Below, in pieces: positions 18,254-26,351 of a stretch of DNA of 64,000 bases. The stretch is from Spirulina major PCC 6313 (GTDB lineage Bacteria > Cyanobacteriota > Cyanobacteriia > Cyanobacteriales > Spirulinaceae): positions 1,028 to 65,027 of the forward strand of contig NZ_KV878783.1 in the NCBI RefSeq assembly GCF_001890765.1. Reading direction: 5' to 3'. The position numbers and the translations under genes are program-made. Position 1 is the stretch's first letter. Each line of letters starts with the position of its first letter. Under the pieces are notes generated by a model. That model worked only from the letters and a program-made list of their open reading frames with translations. It was not told the origin of the DNA and made no database searches.

Positions 18254-19090
18254 ATGCCCACCTCCCAAACTCGACTACTTAAGATTGTTGGTCTCTATCT
18301 CGCCCTCTGTGCGATCGCCGTGATCATGCTTTTTCCCCTGCTCTGGCTGATCAGCACCGCCCTCAAATCCCCTAGTGAGCAGGTCTTTAGCTTCCCCCCT
18401 CAACTGATTCCCCAAGCCCCCACCCTCGCAAACTTCCGCACCGTCTGGCAGAGCTACCCCTTTGGGCAATATCTCACCAACAGCGTCATCGTTGCCAGCC
18501 TCACCGTCACCCTCAACCTGTTATTCTGCTCCCTCGCGGCCTATCCCCTCGCCCGCCTCTCTTTCCGAGGGCGTGACGTGATTTTTGCGAGCGTCGTCTC
18601 GACGATTATGATCCCGTTTCAGATTGTGATGATTCCCCTCTACGTCCTCACGGTGCAGCTTGGGTTACGCAATACTTATTTAGGAATTATCTTTCCGGCG
18701 ATCGCCTCCGCCTTTGGCATCTTCCTCCTCCGCCAAGCCTTCCAAGGTGTCCCCAAAGAACTTGAAGAAGCCGCCCGCATCGATGGCTGCACCGAACTCG
18801 GCCTCTGGTGGCACGTGATGATTCCTGCCGTGCGCCCAGCGTTAGCCACCCTCGCCATCTTCGTCTTCATCGGTTCCTGGAGCGACTTCCTCTGGCCGCT
18901 GATCGTGATCGATCGCCCCGAATACTACACCCTCCCCCTTGGTGTGGCGAATCTGGCCAGCACCTTTTCCCTCGATTGGCGACTGATTGCGGCCGGTTCC
19001 GTAATTTCCATCCTGCCGATTCTAATCGTGTTCCTCTTCGTGCAGCGGTATATCATCCCCACGGCAGCCGGCAGCGGCGTGAAGGGGTAG
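18254..19090 (+). CDS. ABC transporter permease, MalG type (carbohydrate uptake)
   Basis: This is an inner-membrane permease of 278 residues with six predicted membrane helices. It is the second permease of CUT1 sugar importers. The EAA loop that docks the ATPase reads EELEEAARIDGCTELGLWW. A GTG at 18245 would add three residues. Its usual partners (binding protein, first permease, ATPase) are absent from this window. It may be an orphan, as MalG-like genes of cyanobacteria often are, or it may have been separated by rearrangement at the adjoining IS. The substrate is unknown. Confidence 0.88.
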   Translation: MPTSQTRLLKIVGLYLALCAIAVIMLFPLLWLISTALKSPSEQVFSFPPQLIPQAPTLANFRTVWQSYPFGQYLTNSVIVASLTVTLNLLFCSLAAYPLARLSFRGRDVIFASVVSTIMIPFQIVMIPLYVLTVQLGLRNTYLGIIFPAIASAFGIFLLRQAFQGVPKELEEAARIDGCTELGLWWHVMIPAVRPALATLAIFVFIGSWSDFLWPLIVIDRPEYYTLPLGVANLASTFSLDWRLIAAGSVISILPILIVFLFVQRYIIPTAAGSGVKG

Positions 19091-19101
19091 ATCATGGTTT
19101 T

Positions 19102-19165
19102 TCGCCCTCATCCCCAGCCCTTCTCTCACAGGAGCTTTTGATCCCCCTAAATCCCCCTTAAAAAG
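19102..19165 (+). repeat. Half of the 75-bp palindromic element plus C-rich repeat
   Basis: The stretch begins CCCTCATCCCCAGCCCTTCT, the first half of the dispersed 75-bp element also found inside cobN. It passes into GATCCCCCTAAATCCCCC, half of another palindromic repeat, and stops at the end of IS copy C. The matching second half of the 75-bp element flanks copy B at 15817. Confidence 0.7.
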
Positions 19166-20434
19166 CTAATCCTGTAGGGGTTTGGAGACAGCCTGAGCCC
19201 CCTGCTTAACAAAGAAAAAACGTTCAATCGCAATAGCCAGGACTTTGACCCCTGGCAGTGGTTGCCTTCGAGAAGGAGCAAAGCCCACTAACTTCGTCAA
19301 CGCCAGCGTAGCCTGTCGCAGGGAGTCAACAGCTTGGCCCGAGAGCTGATGCAACAACCTGAGTTCATCGGCATCAAAAAGCGTCTGAGCCGACTGTTCA
19401 GGGTCTTGACGCAAGGCATAAGTCAACCCGAGAAGCCGCCAAGCGACCACCGAGTAAAAAGTTAAGGCATTGACCAAGGTATGCACATCGTCAAATTGGA
19501 GCCGCTCCACATTTAACGCCCCAGACTTGAGAGTGAAGTGAAGCCGTTCAATGCGCCAACGCAGAGCATAGAAACGGAGGATGCGTTGGACATCCGCTGC
19601 CGTTGCCACCGGTAGACTGGTGAGCAAAGACCAGCACAGACTGTTGTCAGCGTCGAAGCAGTCCACCTGCGTTTTCCCATCGACACAAGCGACCTCGGTA
19701 GCCATAACCAGCGTAAGGGGCTGCGTCTTGTGGCGAGCGGGGCTCAAATCTTGACGCGGGTAGATGTAAACGGTTGCCGCCTGCAACTGCAAGGTCACGT
19801 CTACCGTTCGTCCCTTGCCCTCATACAGCCGCTCAATCTGCACTGAATACTGCCCGTAGTCGTCGAGCTGCTCAGCGACATCCGGCAATGGACAGACCGT
19901 TCCGGCGGCAGCCACTTCGACGCGGCGGGGTTGACACACCCGCACCAGCAAATCCACATTGGGCTCACGCTCAGCTTTGAAGAACTCGAAAATATCCCCT
20001 TCTCGGTCACAGGTGACCACCCACCGTCGGTTTGACCCTTGGGCTTGTTGGTTGACCGCAACCAAGCCCTTGAACCACTTTTGAGATTCTTTTTGCGGCG
20101 ACGGCCAATCTATCGCCCCCCCTCGCGTCCAGTACTGTTGATGGATTAGTCCTAGGGGCTGCCCCTCCTGCTCCATGAGCAACACATTGTGCTGCATCAG
20201 TCCCCGCACCTTACCCTGGATTCTCCCCAATCCCGACATCTGCGTCTGACCTGAGTAGTTGTAGTACGTTGTGTCCTGAGCCGCGATGAGATACTCACTC
20301 TCACTGGCTTGGACTCGGGCTTGGGTGGATGCCACGTGACCGGACAACATCGTTGCACTGTTCATGTCCTTGCGGGCAAACAAACCGGCCACTGTTTGCC
20401 TAAAGCTGTTGCCCATACAACTCGAAAAGGACAA
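19166..20434 (-). CDS. IS4-family transposase (copy C)
   Basis: This is an intact 422-residue transposase whose translation is identical to that of copy B. It has the YALRWRIERLHFTLK signature of the IS4 family and complete element ends on both sides, so this copy should be able to move itself. The ~215 bp before the start is non-coding element DNA. Confidence 0.93.
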   Translation of the reverse strand: MSFSSCMGNSFRQTVAGLFARKDMNSATMLSGHVASTQARVQASESEYLIAAQDTTYYNYSGQTQMSGLGRIQGKVRGLMQHNVLLMEQEGQPLGLIHQQYWTRGGAIDWPSPQKESQKWFKGLVAVNQQAQGSNRRWVVTCDREGDIFEFFKAEREPNVDLLVRVCQPRRVEVAAAGTVCPLPDVAEQLDDYGQYSVQIERLYEGKGRTVDVTLQLQAATVYIYPRQDLSPARHKTQPLTLVMATEVACVDGKTQVDCFDADNSLCWSLLTSLPVATAADVQRILRFYALRWRIERLHFTLKSGALNVERLQFDDVHTLVNALTFYSVVAWRLLGLTYALRQDPEQSAQTLFDADELRLLHQLSGQAVDSLRQATLALTKLVGFAPSRRQPLPGVKVLAIAIERFFFVKQGAQAVSKPLQD

Positions 20435-20649
20435 GTTGGGTTTTTCGTAGGCACGTTCATAGGCTTGGTTCAGACTTTTTTTACCTGGGGGCGGAAGGCG
20501 TTGAGTTGGCTAAACTCTGACATCTCTACTGTGCTTACTCCTCATCATTTTGGGCATAGTCTAACCTCCATAGCCTTACTGGGCTTTATCTCTCAGGATA
20601 TCTTCAACCCCCTAATACATATGACTTAGTAAAACCCCTACAGGATTAG
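19166..20649 (-). mobile_element. Complete IS4-family element, copy C
   Basis: This is a 1484-bp element with 18-bp perfect terminal inverted repeats CTAATCCTGTAGGGGTTT. The transposase stop codon lies in one repeat. The flanks are AAG on the left and CCCG on the right, the same as for the A-B pair, and I see no target-site duplication. The right flank is the 3' end of a broken haemagglutinin-like gene. This is the only copy with both ends and an intact transposase. Confidence 0.93.
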
Positions 20650-20916
20650 CCCGACGACGCGGCCGAGAATGTTGGCAATACTGGGGTTGCTCAGGAATTG
20701 CCCCACTTCCTCCGCGTTCAAGCTAAATTGCTCAAACCTGTGGAAAAGATTCGCCCCTGCTTGGGTTCCACCCTGAAGAGCGTCGGTGTTGCCGTTGTGG
20801 GTAATGTGGGTATTCGTGCCATCGGGGGCGGGGGTGATGGACTGGGCGAGGGCAACATTGGCAATCAGGAGGGTACTCGATCCTAGGATCGCGGCACAGC
20901 TAGGCAAATTCTCCAT
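20638..20916 (-). pseudogene. TpsA / filamentous haemagglutinin-like protein, 5' fragment
   Basis: The first ~88 codons match the N-terminus of two-partner-secretion exoproteins. They comprise a signal peptide ([13 protein letters not shown]) and the TPS-domain phrases [19 protein letters not shown] and [20 protein letters not shown], then [13 protein letters not shown]. At that point the reading frame enters the inverted repeat of IS copy C and stops within three codons. The remaining several hundred residues expected for the family do not appear on the other side of the IS. The gene was therefore cut and its 3' part lost or moved. Confidence 0.82.
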
Positions 20917-20972
20917 GATGAGTTGAGGATCACTGTGGGAAAACGTTTGGGAGGGTCATCCTGAAAAATGCC

Positions 20973-21002
20973 GTAAAAATACGGATGTTTCCGTGTTTTT
21001 AC
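20973..21002. promoter_or_regulatory. Strong hairpin upstream of the tpsA fragment
   Basis: A 13-bp stem (GTAAAAATACGGA with TCCGTGTTTTTAC, one mismatch) has a 4-nt loop. The T-rich arm could terminate transcription in either direction. It lies 57 bp upstream of the tpsA fragment start. Confidence 0.5.
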
Positions 21003-21089
21003 TGAGACGATTGTTGGATTATCGGCTGTTTCTAATCTGGGTGGGACATCTTCAATCATTAACCCAAAAGTGCGGGTCATTCTCTAATT

Positions 21090-21109
21090 CCGATAATGGT
21101 AATTATCGG
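21090..21109. promoter_or_regulatory. Perfect 8-4-8 palindrome, likely operator
   Basis: CCGATAAT-GGTA-ATTATCGG is a perfect palindrome in the spacer between the divergent tpsA fragment and speA. Its GATAAT/ATTATC core resembles metal-regulator (Fur or Zur) boxes. The target gene is not certain; speA starts 112 bp away. Confidence 0.45.
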
Positions 21110-21221
21110 TAATAAACTTGCGCGATCGCCCCCTGTCATCCAAAGCAGCGGGGAGTTGTGACCCATCAGCGACAAGGGCCTCGTACACTAGATCACCGTA
21201 GACTGTTTTGGGGGTTTCGTG

Positions 21222-23210
21222 ATGAGCCAGGTTTCAGAACCACAGATGATCGCTGCCGCTGCTGCCATCGCGCCACGCCGTTGGAGTATTGAGGCCAGTG
21301 AGGCACTGTATCGAGTTCATGACTGGGGCGAGCCGTATTTTGCGGTGAATGCGGCGGGTCATGTGATGGTGTCGCCCTTGGGCGATCGCGGCGGGTCGTT
21401 GGATCTGTATGAACTGGTGGAAGGGTTGCAGCAACGGAATTTAGAGTTACCCCTGTTGATTCGGTTTCCGGATATTTTGGGCGATCGCATCGAACGCCTC
21501 AACGCCTGCTTTGCGCGGGCGATCGCTCGCTATCGCTACCCCGGAACCTATCGCGGCGTATACCCAATCAAATGCAATCAAAATCGCCATCTCATCGAAA
21601 CCTTAGTGCAGTTTGGCGAACCCCATCAATTCGGCCTCGAAGCCGGATCAAAACCGGAATTAATGATCGCCCTCGCCAGTTTGCCCCCCAACCAAAGCCC
21701 CCACGAGCCGCCCCGCTTATTAATCTGCAACGGCTACAAAGACCGCGAATATATTGAAACCGCCCTCCTCGCCACCCGTCTCGGCCACACCCCGGTTTTG
21801 GTGATTGAACAATTGGATGAATTGCGCCTGATCTTAGACATCAGCCAGCAACTAAACATCCTCCCCAACCTGGGTGTGCGGGCCAAATTAAACACAAAAG
21901 GGTCGGGACATTGGGGCAATTCCACGGGCGATCGCGCTAAATTCGGCCTCACCATCCCCGAAATTCTCGCCGTCGTTCACCAATTAGAAGCCGCCGAGCG
22001 TTTGCCCTGTTTACAGCTTTTACATTTTCATGTGGGGTCACAGATTTGCGCAATTCGGGTGATTAAAGATGCGATTCGAGAAGCGGCGCAAATTTATGTG
22101 GAATTGGCGAAATTGGGCGCGAAGATGCAATATCTCGATGTGGGGGGCGGGTTAGCGGTGGACTATGACGGTTCCAAAACCCAAACCGCCGCCTCGAAAA
22201 ACTACAACATGCAGAACTACGCCAACGATATTGTCGCGGAAGTACAAGAGGCCTGCGATGCCGCCCAGGTGATGGCTCCCACCTTGGTCAGTGAAAGTGG
22301 ACGTGCGATCGCCTCCCATCAATCCGTCCTCATTTTCGACATCCTCAACGCCAATTACCCCACCCCCGCCACCCCCCCCACAATCACCGATCACGATCAC
22401 CTCATTCTCCGCAATCTTTGGGAAACCTACGAGACGATTAGCCTTGATAATTACCAAGAGGCCTATCACGACGCGGTGCAATTCAAAACCGAAGCAATCA
22501 GCCTCTTTGGGTTTGGTTATCTATCCCTCGCCGAACGAGCCAAAGCGGAACAACTCTACGGTTGTTGTTGCCATAAAATCTTTAATCTCGTGCGCCATCA
22601 AACCCCGATTCCCGATGACTTAAACGACCTCGAACAGAGCTTAACCGCCACCTACACCGCCAATTTATCCGTTTTTCAATCAGCCCCCGATAGTTGGGCT
22701 ATTTCCCAACTATTCCCCATCATGCCCATCCATCGCCTCACAGAAGAACCCACCGAACGCGCAATTCTCGCAGATTTAACCTGTGATAGTGACGGCAAAA
22801 TTGATCGATTCATTGATGCCCACCACGCCAAAAACGGCCTCGAACTCCATGCCCTCAATGTCAATGCCAACCATCACCAAGATCCCTACTATTTAGGAAT
22901 GTTTTTAGTGGGAGCTTATCAGGAAATTATGGGGAATTTACATAATTTGTTTGGCAATACCAATGTGGCCCATATCAGGATGACTCCGAAGGGCTATCAC
23001 GTTGAGCAGGTGGTGCGGGGGGACACGATGCGGGAGGTGTTGGGCGATGTGCAATACGACGGGGATCACCTTCTAGAAACCCTACGCCAACGCACGGAAA
23101 TCGCTCTGCAAGAAAAGCGCATCACCCTCACTGAAGCCCAACGCCTCCTCCAAACCTATGAACAGAGTTTAAATAGTTACACCTATTTAACATCTGAAGA
23201 ATCACGCTAA
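21222..23210 (+). CDS. speA: Biosynthetic arginine decarboxylase
   Basis: This PLP enzyme of fold type III (~662 residues) converts arginine to agmatine, the first step of polyamine synthesis. The PLP lysine is in GVYPIKCNQ (about residue 118). The substrate and glycine-rich PLP-phosphate regions are seen in LLHFHVGSQI and YLDVGGGLAVDYDG. The length fits SpeA. A GTG one codon upstream (21219) is an alternative start. The last codons and stop (GAATCACGCTAA) are the first unit of the tandem array that follows, which makes the 3' end unusual. Confidence 0.95.
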   Translation: MSQVSEPQMIAAAAAIAPRRWSIEASEALYRVHDWGEPYFAVNAAGHVMVSPLGDRGGSLDLYELVEGLQQRNLELPLLIRFPDILGDRIERLNACFARAIARYRYPGTYRGVYPIKCNQNRHLIETLVQFGEPHQFGLEAGSKPELMIALASLPPNQSPHEPPRLLICNGYKDREYIETALLATRLGHTPVLVIEQLDELRLILDISQQLNILPNLGVRAKLNTKGSGHWGNSTGDRAKFGLTIPEILAVVHQLEAAERLPCLQLLHFHVGSQICAIRVIKDAIREAAQIYVELAKLGAKMQYLDVGGGLAVDYDGSKTQTAASKNYNMQNYANDIVAEVQEACDAAQVMAPTLVSESGRAIASHQSVLIFDILNANYPTPATPPTITDHDHLILRNLWETYETISLDNYQEAYHDAVQFKTEAISLFGFGYLSLAERAKAEQLYGCCCHKIFNLVRHQTPIPDDLNDLEQSLTATYTANLSVFQSAPDSWAISQLFPIMPIHRLTEEPTERAILADLTCDSDGKIDRFIDAHHAKNGLELHALNVNANHHQDPYYLGMFLVGAYQEIMGNLHNLFGNTNVAHIRMTPKGYHVEQVVRGDTMREVLGDVQYDGDHLLETLRQRTEIALQEKRITLTEAQRLLQTYEQSLNSYTYLTSEESR

Positions 23211-23442
23211 TTGGATGAAGGAATCGCGCTAATTGGATGAAGGAATCGCGCTAATTGGATGAAGGAATCGCGCTAATTGGATGAAGGAATCACGCTAATT
23301 GGGGTGAAGAAATCACGCTAATTGGGGTGAAGGAATCACGCTAATTGGGTGAAGGAATCACGCTAATTGGGGTGAAGGAATCACGCTAATTGGGGTGAAG
23401 GAATCACGCTAATTGGGGTGAAGGAATCACGCTAATTGGGGT
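23196..23442 (+). repeat. Eleven-unit tandem repeat starting inside speA
   Basis: Units of 22-23 bp read GAAGGAATCACGCTAATTGG plus AT or GGT. Unit 1 carries the last codons and stop of speA. Early units have CGCGCTAATTGGAT and later ones CACGCTAATTGGGGT, so the array has two sub-blocks and grew stepwise. Every unit carries TAA in the speA frame or nearby. The array runs into the first hairpin repeat at 23444. Confidence 0.92.
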
Positions 23443-23443
23443 A

Positions 23444-23650
23444 GCGAGCTAGAAGCTCGCACTACAGCGGATTTCAGGCAGTGTGAGCCTCTGGCTCACT
23501 GATACCCGCTTCAGAGATACCCGCTTCAGAGATACCCGCTTCAGCGAGCTAGAAGCTCGCACTACAGCGGACTTCAGGCAGTGTGAGCTTCAGGTAGTGT
23601 GAGCCTCTGGCTCACTGATACTCGCTTCAGAGATACCCGCTTCAGACTAG
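23444..23650 (+). repeat. Cluster of small hairpin repeats
   Basis: Hairpins lie at 23444-23460 and 23544-23560 (GCGAGCT-AGA-AGCTCGC) and at 23483-23499 and 23599-23615 (GTGAGCC-TCT-GGCTCAC). They are joined by repeated linkers (GATACCCGCTTCAGA, ACTACAGCGGA). A half-hairpin at 23581-23590 shows partial duplication. No gene is present. Confidence 0.88.
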
Positions 23651-23705
23651 CAACTTGACTTCTGTATCAGCAGTAGCCCGCTGGGCGAGGGGCTGAAAGC
23701 GGGGG

Positions 23706-24707
23706 TTAGGTTTTGAGGTGGCGGGCGGGGATGAGGTGACGGATCAGGGCTAAGCCGCAGAGCCAGAGGAGAAGGGAGGGGCTGGTTTCGGGGATGGGGG
23801 TGCTGGGTTCGGGGTCGGGGGCTTTGGGGGTGAGGAGGTAAATGTCACCGCTCATGCCGGTGGTGAGTCCGGAGGAGGCGATCGCTAAAATCTGCCCTTG
23901 GTCATTAATGGCCGTTGCGGCCCGAAGGCGATAGTCCACCGCACCAAAGAGCGGGTGGTTAATGGTTTGGGTGAACCCGGCGAGGGCATTCAGATCATAG
24001 GCTTGGCCGTTTTCCCAAAGCATCGCTGTCCAGCCGATGCGCCCGACGGTTTGGCTTTGGGTGTTGCGATCGTAGAGGTGCGCGGCGGTTTCTGACCAAA
24101 ACTGACGGGTATCAAGGGAGAAGGGAGAATCGGGCCAGGTGGCTAAGCTGGCGGCATCGGTGGGGCCAAAATAGGGCTGTCCCTGCCGGGTGTCGAGATC
24201 GAATAATCCGAACGAGCTTGAACCTGGCAAGGGCATCAGCACTTGATTGTCGTTATTAATGCCGTAAACATTGGCAACACCTAACCCCAGCCGTTCGCCA
24301 GTATTGACGTTAAACGCATAGGTGGTGCGTGTGAGTCCCATCGATTGACTAAACACCGTCCAACCCGCTTCGCTAATCCCTAGCACTCTCGTATCGCCTT
24401 GGGGGTTCATGCCGTACTGGCCGAGGTAAATGCCCCCTTGTTCAGCATCCCAAGCGTAGGACTGACGGCCAAGGCTGCTCCCTTGGACGGCGTAGGTCAT
24501 GATCTGGTAGGTGGCTTGACCGTGATTGTTTAAGTCAAAGCCGGTGGCGAGATAATCTTGACCAAAGGCAGCCACGTAGCTCATGGATGAGCTATAGCCG
24601 GGGAGGCGGGTGGCGGTGTAGAGGGATACAGCGGCGGCGGCGGTGGTGTTGAGGCAGACCAGGGCCACGCTCCAGAGGGGAATGAGGGAGAGTTTGAGGG
24701 AAAACAT
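23706..24707 (-). CDS. PEP-CTERM-like exported protein with HAF-type repeats
   Basis: This is a 333-residue secreted protein. An N-terminal signal peptide (LIPLWSVALVCLNTTAAAAVS) leads into repeats of the form GINNDNQVL and AINDQGQILAIAS, typical of HAF-repeat extracellular proteins. The C-terminus has a PEPSTPIPE stretch, a hydrophobic segment (SLLLWLCGLALI) and a basic end (RHLIPARHLK). This is the tripartite PEP-CTERM pattern recognised by exosortase sorting. The precise role is unknown; export to the surface or matrix is inferred. Confidence 0.78.
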   Translation of the reverse strand: MFSLKLSLIPLWSVALVCLNTTAAAAVSLYTATRLPGYSSSMSYVAAFGQDYLATGFDLNNHGQATYQIMTYAVQGSSLGRQSYAWDAEQGGIYLGQYGMNPQGDTRVLGISEAGWTVFSQSMGLTRTTYAFNVNTGERLGLGVANVYGINNDNQVLMPLPGSSSFGLFDLDTRQGQPYFGPTDAASLATWPDSPFSLDTRQFWSETAAHLYDRNTQSQTVGRIGWTAMLWENGQAYDLNALAGFTQTINHPLFGAVDYRLRAATAINDQGQILAIASSGLTTGMSGDIYLLTPKAPDPEPSTPIPETSPSLLLWLCGLALIRHLIPARHLKT

Positions 24708-25047
24708 GGGAAAAATGTCCTACGAATAACGCACAACGGGGGCGGTTAGGCTAGAAGGATAAGGGGGGGGTGATGGGATGGCGCGATCGCACCACGGCTG
24801 GACTATTCGGGATGAACAGACGAAAGGTGCTGAGTATCGTCCTAGGCCTTTATTCCCAGTCTAACCAAGGAAATGGAGCGCGATCGCCCTATGCAATCAT
24901 TTCGTAATAGTCTCCCCATCCTCGCGCCGCATTTCCCTAGGGCCAACCCTGCCGCGAGGGAATCCGGCCAAGGCAGGGGACAACACCCCCTAGAATGGAA
25001 GACTAGGCATTTAAACGCAGTATCAACAGATTTAACGTAGACGAAAC
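24708..25047. other. Intergenic region without recognisable features
   Basis: About 340 bp between divergent genes. It contains two HIP1-like sites and GC-rich tracts. I see no gene, RNA or convincing promoter pair. Confidence 0.4.
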
Positions 25048-25920
25048 ATGGGTAAGACGATTTGGGAACTGGATTTTTATTCGCGCCCCATCTTTGATGA
25101 GAACCGCAAAAAACGCTGGGAAGTGCTGATTTGCGAGAGTCCGATGGATGTGACGCAAGCACCCGATACCCTGTTTCGATTTAGTCGCTTCACGGATAAT
25201 CAATCCGTGAATTCGGCCTGGTTAAAGGGAGCAATTCAAGAGGCGATCGCCCAAGCCCCGAACCCGCCCCAACGGATTCGCTTCTTTCGTCGCCAGATGA
25301 ACAACATGATCCTCAAAGCCTGCGAGGATGCTGGCATTCCTGCCGCCCCCAGTCGTCGCACCTATGCCCTGACTCAGTGGCTCGACGAACGGACGAAATC
25401 GGTGTATCCCCAAGAAGAGGGCTACGACGAAAGCGCAGCCAAAACCTCTACGGTGCAATATCCGGCCATGAATGCGATCGCGCTCCCCGATGCCGTACGC
25501 GGTGACAAGGCGGATCGGTGGGCGATCGTCTCCCTCCCGGCGGGGGATTTTGCCGAACTGCCCGACTGGGAGATCGCCTTTGGGGAATCCTTTCCCCTCA
25601 CCATGCTCGGCATTGACGATCAAACCCCAATCCCCGGACTGATCATCTTTTCCCCCCGTGCCACGCCCCTCGCCGGTTGGATGTCCGGGCTGGAATTGGG
25701 CTATCTCCATCTAGAGACGAAACCCGTGCCGCGCCTTTGGCTCGAAACCGGAGCCAGTGATAGTTGGATTTTAGTAGACCTGAAAACTCCCGACACCCTC
25801 AAGGAAGGCCAGGAGTTTGAAGCCGCCCTCGCCCGCGCCCACGGTGTCCACTTTCTCGCCATCCAATCCCCCCAAGAGTCCGAAGCCTTCGCCGGATTTT
25901 GGTTATTGAAAACACCGTAA
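25048..25920 (+). CDS. Tab2/Atab2 family RNA-binding protein
   Basis: This is a 290-residue protein starting MGKTIWELDFYSRPI, the diagnostic opening of the Tab2 (DUF1092) family. The family continues with RKKRWEVLICE and the conserved C-terminal WILVDLKTPDTLKEGQEFE and AFAGFWLL. Plant and algal Tab2 proteins bind photosystem mRNA and are needed for photosystem I and II assembly. A similar role in photosystem subunit expression is inferred here. It is a single gene, ended by a hairpin repeat at 25950. Confidence 0.9.
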   Translation: MGKTIWELDFYSRPIFDENRKKRWEVLICESPMDVTQAPDTLFRFSRFTDNQSVNSAWLKGAIQEAIAQAPNPPQRIRFFRRQMNNMILKACEDAGIPAAPSRRTYALTQWLDERTKSVYPQEEGYDESAAKTSTVQYPAMNAIALPDAVRGDKADRWAIVSLPAGDFAELPDWEIAFGESFPLTMLGIDDQTPIPGLIIFSPRATPLAGWMSGLELGYLHLETKPVPRLWLETGASDSWILVDLKTPDTLKEGQEFEAALARAHGVHFLAIQSPQESEAFAGFWLLKTP

Positions 25921-25939
25921 CCCTATCCCGCCTAAGTCT

Positions 25940-26260
25940 TCACCACCGAGGGCATGGAGACCATGCCCTTACCTGAGCCAATGATTGAGAACGTTCGTAG
26001 TGCAGTTTTAACGGTTCGCCCGCTGCTTGTAGAAAATAGGCGAGCTTCTGAGCTTCTAATCGCCCTAATCCATAACCAGGCTTTTTGTAGCGGTCGAAGA
26101 GGTGAAGCAACAATGCACGCGCACGGGTCATCCCTGGAGAAGCAGAGGATTTGCTCTGTGCCTTGGAATGCTGCTCCAGTTTTTGGGCTGTATTAACAGT
26201 TAAGGGTTCAAATTGGATGACCTGAACCAGAGGAAGATCAGCAAAGGCAACTTCAATCAT
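25940..26260 (-). pseudogene. darG remnant (DNA ADP-ribosyl glycohydrolase antitoxin)
   Basis: The 106 codons span the end of a macro domain (MIEVAFADLPLVQVIQFEP), a linker, and the start of the C-terminal domain of DarG-type proteins (YGLGRLEAQKLAYFLQAAGE). Both ends are missing. The frame then runs into the hairpin GGGCATGG-AGA-CCATGCCC at 25950-25968 and ends in unrelated residues. DarG reverses thymidine ADP-ribosylation by the DarT toxin, and no darT is present here. Identification rests on remembered family phrases, so confidence is moderate. Confidence 0.65.
25950..25968 (-). repeat. Small hairpin repeat, GGGCATGG stem, AGA loop
   Basis: GGGCATGG-AGA-CCATGCCC is a perfect 8-bp stem around the AGA loop. 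It shares the loop of the other hairpins in the window but has an unrelated stem sequence. Confidence 0.75.
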
Positions 26261-26351
26261 GGGCTTTACGCTTCACCTTCGTAATCCACGGCCAAGAGAC
26301 GTGGTGATAGTGGAATGCTCATGATCTTATCCTGTTGTCAAACTCTGATGG

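Noticed and set aside
19166-20649. Target-site duplication for IS copy C
   Set aside because: The flanks (AAG and CCCG) do not match as direct repeats. They may have been separated by rearrangement.
23196-23442. Possible CRISPR array
   Set aside because: Units follow each other directly with no unique spacers, and there are no cas genes.
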